A DNA stretch of 64,000 nucleotides, from NCBI GenBank assembly GCA_034664005.1, contig JAXDIL010000126.1, positions 15,617 to 79,616 on the forward strand, written 5' to 3'. Origin of the DNA: JACVRW01 sp034664005. Its GTDB lineage: Bacteria > Actinomycetota > Thermoleophilia > Solirubrobacterales > Thermoleophilaceae. The notes under the pieces are model-generated. The model was not told where the DNA came from and did not search any database. It worked only from the letters and a program-made list of their open reading frames with translations. This document shows, piece by piece, positions 58,455-64,000 of this stretch (the first letter of the stretch is position 1; every line of letters begins with the position of its first letter). A program made the translations under genes and the position numbers.

Positions 58455-59878
58455 GGCTGCCCGTCCGTCTTCAGGCCCTGGTTGCCGGGCGTGCTGCCGA
58501 TCACCGTGACGCCGTTCGCGTAGCGCTCGTTACCGCCCTCGCACTCGTTCGTCTGCCCCGGCGCCGCCGTGTTCGGGTACGGGTTCACGTGCAGGTGGTT
58601 GTGCGGCTGCGGGCCGTCGGCCGGCGCGTCGGACGGGCCGCCCTCGTTGTTCGGACCGACGGAGTAGTTGATGCGCTCGGTCGGGGCCGCGACGGTCAGG
58701 AAGCGCTGGAAGTTGCCGTTCGAGTCGCCCTCGGAGAGCAGGCTCGCCGCGTTCCGGAGCAGGATCGACGCGTAGTTGCAGGTCGTCTGCGCCGGGGTGA
58801 GGAAGCGGAGCGTCGGGCGCAGCGAGCTGGACAGGCGGGTGAGCTGCCTGATGCCGGCGCGCACCATCGGGTCGTCGCCGAAGTCGGCGAGCTTCTCGAA
58901 CACCCTCGCGAGGTCCTCGTTCATCCGCTTCGTCCTGGGCAGGACGTCGGTGCCCGCCTGGAACGCGTCGGCGAGGATCGGAGCGGCGTGGGGCAGCACC
59001 GCCACGCCGGGCCGGAGCTCGCGGAAGAAGGCCGCGTTGTTGCGGATGAACGGCCGCTGGCGCGGGAACTGCTCGATCGCGAGCTGCTCGCTCGGCGGGC
59101 TCTCGCTGATCGTCTCCTGGAGGAACGGCCGCGCCACCGATGCCCAGGCCGTGAACGCCGTGTCGAGGTTCACGAACAGCGACGCCTGCTCCTCGGCCAC
59201 GGGCGCGACCTCCGCGGACACTCGAGCGAGCGACGCGAAGAAGCGGTCCAGACGCGTGGCCGGGTCGGACAGGTTGCGGGCCACCGGCTCGAGGTCCGCC
59301 AGCAGCGGCACGAACGCCTCGAGCGCCGAGTTCAGGTCCTGGCCGCGGCCGGCGAAGCCGCCGCCGAAGCCGTCGAGCGTGTTGCGCTGCCCGACCCGCG
59401 TCTTCGCGTCGAACATGTTGAACAGGTCGTCGAGCTCCACCACCGCCGGGCGCGCCTGGCGCAGCGGAATCGTCGAGCCCGCCGCGAGGCCCGCGCGACC
59501 GCGGCCGGGAGTCAGCTCGATGTACTTGAGGCCGAGCGAGGAGCGCGGCCGGACCAGCAGCGTCGAGTCGGCCGGCACCGGCTCGATCGTCTTGTCGAGC
59601 TTCATCGTGACCTGCGCGTAGGCGGTGCCGTCGGCGCGCTTCCTCGGCTCGATCTTCGAGATGAAGCCCACGCGCGCGCCGCCGATCCGCACCTCGAAGC
59701 CCTTCACGAGCTGCGAGGCGTTCGGCATGTTCGCCTTCAGGTCGTAGGTCGGGACGAACGGCAGCCCCGAGTTCGCGTTGTAGGCGAGGAAGACGGCGAC
59801 GATCGTCACGAGCACCGTCACGGCGCCCACCAGCACCGGGCTCGCCGTGAGCGCTGCCTGGCCGCGGCGCGTGCTCAC
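58451..59878 (-). CDS. MCE/MlaD-domain protein (third of the operon)
   Basis: 475 aa. N-terminal helix about residues 14-33; MlaD domain about 43-125 (ASQLVKGFEVRIGGARVGFI; RPRSSLGLKYIELTPG). The C-terminal tail is low-complexity and His/Asn/Pro-rich (PQPHNHLHVNPYPNT). GTG at 59878 overlaps the second MCE gene's stop. The tail lies where envelope contacts or lipoprotein assembly might occur. Confidence 0.93.
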   Translation of the reverse strand: MSTRRGQAALTASPVLVGAVTVLVTIVAVFLAYNANSGLPFVPTYDLKANMPNASQLVKGFEVRIGGARVGFISKIEPRKRADGTAYAQVTMKLDKTIEPVPADSTLLVRPRSSLGLKYIELTPGRGRAGLAAGSTIPLRQARPAVVELDDLFNMFDAKTRVGQRNTLDGFGGGFAGRGQDLNSALEAFVPLLADLEPVARNLSDPATRLDRFFASLARVSAEVAPVAEEQASLFVNLDTAFTAWASVARPFLQETISESPPSEQLAIEQFPRQRPFIRNNAAFFRELRPGVAVLPHAAPILADAFQAGTDVLPRTKRMNEDLARVFEKLADFGDDPMVRAGIRQLTRLSSSLRPTLRFLTPAQTTCNYASILLRNAASLLSEGDSNGNFQRFLTVAAPTERINYSVGPNNEGGPSDAPADGPQPHNHLHVNPYPNTAAPGQTNECEGGNERYANGVTVIGSTPGNQGLKTDGQP

Positions 59879-61356
59879 CGGCCCTCACCACCCAGCAGGT
59901 AGTCGAGTCCCGCGTCGGCGCCCTCCAGGGCCGGCGAGCCCTGCTGGCTACGGCGTCGCAGCGCGGCCAGGTTCTGCTCGCGCCGCTGACGGACGGTGGG
60001 ATCGGCCTGGCCCAGCAGCTCCTGGAGCAGGCTGCCGACGGGCGGCACGCTGCCCTTGCCCTGCTGCGGCGAGGCCTTGGCGTTGGCCGCCTCGAGCTGA
60101 CCGCCGGCAGAGGCCGAGCTGGCCTCGGCGCTCGGGTCGTAGAACGTCGCCGCGCAGCCGCTGCTGAAGGTCACGGCGTACGTCGAGCAGACGTTGGTCA
60201 GCAGGGCCGTGCGCAGGTAGTGGCCGAGGCCGTCGAACCCGTTGAGGACGAGCGCCCCGGAGTAGAAGACGTCGTTGAGCCGCGGGAGAGCGTCGGTCTC
60301 CTCGAGGCTCTTCGTGAGCTTGTCGAGGTTCACCGCGACGGGCGCCGCCTGCTGGCCGAGCTCGCCGAGGTCGCGGATCAGCGGCCGGGCGTCCATCAGC
60401 GCCGGGCGGCCGCGCTCGAGCGCGTCGCCGAGGCTCGGGAAGGCGTCGCGGGACGCGTCCGAGAGCGTGCCCTGGGCCTTGATGAGGCGGCCGAGCGCGG
60501 GCGCGGCGGCGTTCAGGTCGGCGAGCAGCGGGGTTCCCTGGTCGGCGAAGCCCTCCAGATCGGCCATCAGCGGCCGCAGCTCGCGCAGGAAGCCCGGCAG
60601 CAGGTGAATGCTCTGGCGCAGGTCCGCGCGCCGTTCGGCGGACGCCTGGCTCGTGGCGTTCGCCTGAACGATGAAGTCCCCGAACGACTCGCGCTCGCGC
60701 GTCAGCGGCGCAAGCGCCGTGTCTGAGTCGCGAGCGAGCTGCGCGAGCGTGCGGTTCTGGTCGGCGAGGATCTTCAGCACCTGGTCGGTCTCACGCAGCG
60801 CCGGGTTCGCGCGGTGGATGACCTCGTTCAGGTCCTCGCCGCGACCGGCGAGGCCCGTGCCGAACTCGCTCAGGAGGATCGCGAAGCGCTGCCGGTAGGG
60901 CAGCCGCATGATGTCCCCGACGAGGTCGAGGTCGACAGGCGAGCTCGTGCGATCCACGGGCAGGAGCCGCTCGCCCTTGCCGTTGCCCTCCTCGATCCGC
61001 GCGAGCGGCTCGGCGCCGGTCGAGCCCGGCTGGCAGTCGAGGAACTTCTCGCCGATCAGGCCCTGGGCGCCGATCACGCATTCGGCGTCCTGCTTCCAGG
61101 GGATGAACCTCGCGTCGTCGATCCGCAGCGTGACGGCGGCCTTCTTGTCGCCCGTCACGTCGAGGTCCGAGACCACGCCGACGGGCACGCCCGCCACCTT
61201 CACGTCCTCGCCCTGCACCACCGTCGACGCGTTGTCGAAGATCGCGCGCACGAAGTAGGCGTCCCTCGTGTCGTCGTCGGTGGACTCGCGCACGATGCCG
61301 ATCACGATCCAGGGCAGGATCGCCACGATGAGGCCCAGGTAGACGAAGCGCCGCAT
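59875..61356 (-). CDS. MCE/MlaD-domain protein (second of the operon)
   Basis: 493 aa starting MRRFVYLGLIVAILPWIVIG, a short N-terminal helix. MlaD domain about 30-120 (VVQGEDVKVAGVPVGVVSDL; VIGAQGLIGEKFLDCQPG). A pair of Cys in TNVCSTYAVTFSSGCA near residue 390 may form a disulfide. The C-terminal 90 residues are Ala/Gln-rich and predicted disordered. ATG overlaps the first MCE stop by one base. Confidence 0.93.
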   Translation of the reverse strand: MRRFVYLGLIVAILPWIVIGIVRESTDDDTRDAYFVRAIFDNASTVVQGEDVKVAGVPVGVVSDLDVTGDKKAAVTLRIDDARFIPWKQDAECVIGAQGLIGEKFLDCQPGSTGAEPLARIEEGNGKGERLLPVDRTSSPVDLDLVGDIMRLPYRQRFAILLSEFGTGLAGRGEDLNEVIHRANPALRETDQVLKILADQNRTLAQLARDSDTALAPLTRERESFGDFIVQANATSQASAERRADLRQSIHLLPGFLRELRPLMADLEGFADQGTPLLADLNAAAPALGRLIKAQGTLSDASRDAFPSLGDALERGRPALMDARPLIRDLGELGQQAAPVAVNLDKLTKSLEETDALPRLNDVFYSGALVLNGFDGLGHYLRTALLTNVCSTYAVTFSSGCAATFYDPSAEASSASAGGQLEAANAKASPQQGKGSVPPVGSLLQELLGQADPTVRQRREQNLAALRRRSQQGSPALEGADAGLDYLLGGEGR

Positions 61357-62750
61357 CAGCCCGGTGGGTCCTCGGACGGGGGACCGCTCGACGGGTCGCA
61401 GCCTTGGAAGGGCCAGGGCGACGAGCCGTCCGGAGCGGGCTGGGTGGCGGCGCCGGGGCAGGTGGGCCGCGTGCCGCGCTCGAAGCCGGTGAGGCGCTGC
61501 GACGCCGGGATGCCGACGAGCCGGTAGGAGTCACGGTCGAACCGCGTCGGGCTGAACACCGGCTGGACGCGCGCGTAGTGGCCGTTCGCGTCGTAGTACG
61601 CCGCCACCTGGCCGAACTTCGTGATCCAGCCGACCAGGTCGGGCGTGTAGCCGCGCGCGTACTCGATCACCGGGTCGGAGCGGTCGAGCGCCCGGATCGC
61701 GCGCGGGAACACGCTCGCCGTGAGCGCCGCGAGGCGCGGCTGCTTGGCGGTCAGCTCGATCAGGTCGTTGTTGGGGCCGGGCAGCCTGATCAGGTCGTTC
61801 AGGTCGGCGATCGTCGGCCGCGCGTCGCGCACGAGCGGGCGCAGCGCGCGGAAGAACGGCGCGAGCTCCTTGGTGTTCGGCTTCGACTCGTCGACGAGCT
61901 TGTCCAGCTCGTCGAGCGTCCCGCGGAGGTTCACGAATGTCGTGTTCGCCTTGCGGAGCGTGCTCGGGAGCAGCTCGAGCGCCCGCTGCAGCGACGCGTT
62001 CTCGTCACCGATGGCCCGCATCGCCGAGTTCGTGTTGCTCACCAGGTTCGTGAGGTCGTCGCGGCGCTCGGCGATCGCGGACACGGTGTCCGCGCCGTCG
62101 CGGAGGAACTGCGTGAGCACCTGCTGGTCGAGCGCGATCTCCTGAGTCAGGCGCGAGGTGGCTCCGAGGAAGGGGCCGAAGTACCTGATGCTGTCGCCGG
62201 ACTCGACGCCGCGGCTGTCGTACTGATCGCCCGTGCCGCGGATGAGGTCGCGAAGGCCGCCGCGCGTCTTCTCGTCCAGCGTGTTGAAGAGCACGTCGAT
62301 GTCGACGGGCGAGTCGGTCTCGTCGACGCCGATGCGGCCGCCGTCGGGAAGCTTCGGCGCGTTGTTCGGGCCCGGCTTCAGCGAGACGTAGCGGTTCGCG
62401 ATGCCGGACAGCGAGGTCGCCCGGATCGTGGCGGTCGTGCCCTCGTGCAGCGGTGCGACCGGATCGCCGACCTCCATGGTCACGATCGCGTGCGCCGAGT
62501 CGTCCAGGGCGATGTCCTTGATCTTGCCGATCGGCTGGCCGCCGACCCGCACCTCGTTGCCGGGCACGAGCTGGCCGGCGCTGGCGAAGGTGGCCTTGAC
62601 CGTGTAGCCGTCGCCGCCACCGAACATGGCGAGTCCGGCCAGCGCAACGGCAGCGATCAGCGCCGCGACCGCAAGGCTGCGAGCCACGGTTGAGCCACGC
62701 TCACTGTGGAGCGGCTCGCGAGTCCTTCCCTCTCTTTTTTGTGAGTCCAA
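61356..62750 (-). CDS. MCE/MlaD-domain protein (first of the operon)
   Basis: 464 aa from TTG 62750, with a helix at about residues 23-44 and MlaD domain about 49-127 (GNEVRVGGQPIGKIKDIALD; ATSLSGIANRYVSLKPG). The C-terminus is Pro/Cys-rich (PTCPGAATQPAPD; FQGCDPSSGPPSEDPPG). The start is uncertain: GTG at 62697 also precedes the helix. A 55-base gap separates it from the ATPase, the largest break before the MCE run. Confidence 0.9.
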   Translation of the reverse strand: MDSQKREGRTREPLHSERGSTVARSLAVAALIAAVALAGLAMFGGGDGYTVKATFASAGQLVPGNEVRVGGQPIGKIKDIALDDSAHAIVTMEVGDPVAPLHEGTTATIRATSLSGIANRYVSLKPGPNNAPKLPDGGRIGVDETDSPVDIDVLFNTLDEKTRGGLRDLIRGTGDQYDSRGVESGDSIRYFGPFLGATSRLTQEIALDQQVLTQFLRDGADTVSAIAERRDDLTNLVSNTNSAMRAIGDENASLQRALELLPSTLRKANTTFVNLRGTLDELDKLVDESKPNTKELAPFFRALRPLVRDARPTIADLNDLIRLPGPNNDLIELTAKQPRLAALTASVFPRAIRALDRSDPVIEYARGYTPDLVGWITKFGQVAAYYDANGHYARVQPVFSPTRFDRDSYRLVGIPASQRLTGFERGTRPTCPGAATQPAPDGSSPWPFQGCDPSSGPPSEDPPG

Positions 62751-62805
62751 GCGCGGTCTGTGCGACCGACGCCTCCCGCAGCGCGTCGCCGACGCGCCTA
62801 CCTAG

Positions 62806-63816
62806 CTACTCCATGCCGAGTGGCCCCTGCGCCTCCCCGGACAAAAACTGTCTCACGAATTGGTTGTCTGAGTTGAAAAGCTCGCTCGCGGGGCCAGATT
62901 CCACGATCCTCCCCTTCCACAGGATCGCGATGTAATCCGCGACGCGACGGGCAGACATGATGTCGTGCGTGATGACGCAGTATGCGCCACCGTTCTCCTC
63001 GTGGACCTCCATGATGAGCTCGCACAGGAGTGCGGTGCGCACCGGGTCCAGTCCCGAATCGGGCTCGTCGAAGAGCACGATGTCGGGGTCGAGCACGAGC
63101 GCGCGCGCGAACCCTGCTCGCTTGCGCATCCCGCCCGACAGCTCGTTCGGCATCTTCTCGGAGGCGGCGGCCAGCCCCACCTCGCCGAGACGCCTCGAGA
63201 CGATCTCGCGGATCTCGTCCTCGCCCTTGTCGGTGTGCTGGCGGAGCGGGAACGCCGTGTTGTCGTAGACGTTCATCGAGCCGAACAGCGCACCGTCCTG
63301 GAACAGGACGCCGAACTTCTTCCGCATCTCGAACAGGTCCTCGTCGGCCATGTCGGGCACGGACTCGCCGTGCACGATCACGTCGCCCTCGTCGGGATAG
63401 AGCAGCCCGACCATGTGCTTGATGCAGACGGACTTCCCTGTGCCCGACGGGCCCAGGATCATCGAGATCTGGTTGTCCGGCAGGCCGAGGTTGAGACCGT
63501 TCAGGACGCGGTTGCGGCCGAACGCCTTGACCACGTCGATGAACTCCACGGCGTCGTCGGAGCCGTGCTCGCGCTTCCTGCCGGTGTGCCACTGGTACTC
63601 GTCGGCCTCGGCCTGCGAGCCGCGCTCATGCGTCATCTCGCCGGTGCTCTTGGCGCGCTCCTGGGGGGGCTCCGCCTGGGGGGGCTCCTCCTGCTGCGGG
63701 CGCTCCTCCTGCTCCTGCTCGCCGCGCGTCTCCTCCCAGTCCTGCGCGTCGAGCGGACGCGTCTCCGCGTCCTCCGGACGAGCTTCCTGTCCCTCTCCCC
63801 TGCGTTCCTCGCTCAA
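62806..63816 (-). CDS. MlaF/Mkl-type ABC ATPase with acidic N-terminal extension
   Basis: 336-aa ATPase for the mce importer. Walker A LGPSGTGKSVCIKH near residue 120, signature ELSGGMRKRAGFARAL near 222, Walker B VLFDEPDSGLD near 245 and switch His in ITHD near 276. Residues 1-85 are an unusual Glu/Gln/Pro-rich extension (EQEQEERPQQEEPPQAEPP) absent from typical MlaF. TTG at 63816 has GAGGGAG upstream and lies seven bases after the permease stop. Confidence 0.92.
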   Translation of the reverse strand: MSEERRGEGQEARPEDAETRPLDAQDWEETRGEQEQEERPQQEEPPQAEPPQERAKSTGEMTHERGSQAEADEYQWHTGRKREHGSDDAVEFIDVVKAFGRNRVLNGLNLGLPDNQISMILGPSGTGKSVCIKHMVGLLYPDEGDVIVHGESVPDMADEDLFEMRKKFGVLFQDGALFGSMNVYDNTAFPLRQHTDKGEDEIREIVSRRLGEVGLAAASEKMPNELSGGMRKRAGFARALVLDPDIVLFDEPDSGLDPVRTALLCELIMEVHEENGGAYCVITHDIMSARRVADYIAILWKGRIVESGPASELFNSDNQFVRQFLSGEAQGPLGME

Positions 63817-63823
63817 GTCTCCC

Positions 63824-64000
63824 TCACCCGCCTATCGGCGCTCGTGGATTCGAGCCCCAGAAGATCTGCGTTCCCACCATTCCCACCAGGTGGACCATCA
63901 CCGTGTTCAGCACCATCGACTTCGCCGTGGCCGTGCCCACGCCCACGGGCCCGCCGCTCGCGTTGTACCCGTAGTAACAGCCCACGAGCACGATCACCGT
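63824..64000 (-). CDS. MlaE-type ABC permease, C-terminal end only
   Basis: The last 58 codons of a permease that continues beyond the window: IVLVGCYYGYNASGGPVGVG, ATAKSMVLNTVMVH and TQIFWGSNPRAPIGG before a TGA at 63826-63824. GxYYGY and the S-V-L-N-T helix are hallmarks of MlaE/YrbE permeases. It directly precedes the ATPase on the minus strand, so the operon continues to the right of the window. Confidence 0.9.
   Translation of the reverse strand, partial: TVIVLVGCYYGYNASGGPVGVGTATAKSMVLNTVMVHLVGMVGTQIFWGSNPRAPIGG

Noticed and set aside
1..64000. CRISPR arrays, tRNA, rRNA, insertion sequences, integrase, replication origin
   Set aside because: No regularly spaced repeats, cloverleaf genes, transposase motifs or DnaA-box clusters were seen.

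Overview
The window is GC-rich DNA with very GC-rich third codon positions, frequent GTG starts and four-base ATGA/GTGA gene overlaps. An actinobacterial-type integration host factor, a CGNR zinc-finger regulator, a DUF6636-like secreted protein and an mce lipid-import operon with six MCE proteins all point to an actinobacterium. The gene mix resembles Thermoleophilia/Solirubrobacterales; the lineage is inferred from recall. I see no rRNA, tRNA, CRISPR array, insertion sequence or integrase.

Bases 1-7120 hold an overlapping plus-strand operon (SDR dehydrogenase, Gfo/Idh/MocA dehydrogenase, NodB-type deacetylase, C45-type acyltransferase) and two small membrane proteins. A strong bidirectional terminator separates them from a minus-strand sugar ABC importer (lipoprotein, single-domain ATPase, permease).

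Bases 7121-21485 are the accessory core. First come a class III aminotransferase and then a compact cassette: methyltransferase, a 20-codon ORF ending in Asn, a 12-bp hairpin, and a ThiF/MccB-like adenylating enzyme. This is the logic of microcin C: a short peptide with C-terminal Asn, a hairpin between precursor and MccB, and an E1-like enzyme with an N-terminal peptide-binding domain and two CxxC pairs. Related 13-bp operator-like sequences lie before the aminotransferase and before this cassette. After a convergent SDR comes an aminocyclitol-type cluster: a sugar-phosphate cyclase of the dehydroquinate synthase superfamily, a VOC protein, two Gfo/Idh/MocA dehydrogenases, a DegT/DnrJ/EryC1 aminotransferase and an FkbM methyltransferase. 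A second sugar-type ABC importer follows, translationally coupled to a cytochrome P450.

Bases 21486-50000 are mostly housekeeping: a Gfo dehydrogenase, an MFS exporter, acyl-CoA dehydrogenase and citrate synthase, acyl- and methyltransferases, a MoxR/VWA pair, and a TPP riboswitch followed by a thiamine-precursor ABC transporter. Further on are MsrB, an AlkA-like glycosylase, and a divergent pair of YghO-like GNAT and serine-palmitoyltransferase-like enzyme that could make a sphingoid lipid. A large secreted M14 carboxypeptidase, an EamA transporter divergent from a CGNR regulator, pyruvate kinase and the IHF-like protein complete this part.

Bases 50044-64000 carry, on the minus strand, an mce operon: MlaE permease (cut by the window end), MlaF-like ATPase, six MCE proteins, then an MMPL/RND transporter, a membrane-anchored thioredoxin-fold protein and a B3/4-domain protein. 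Together these would move lipids across the envelope.
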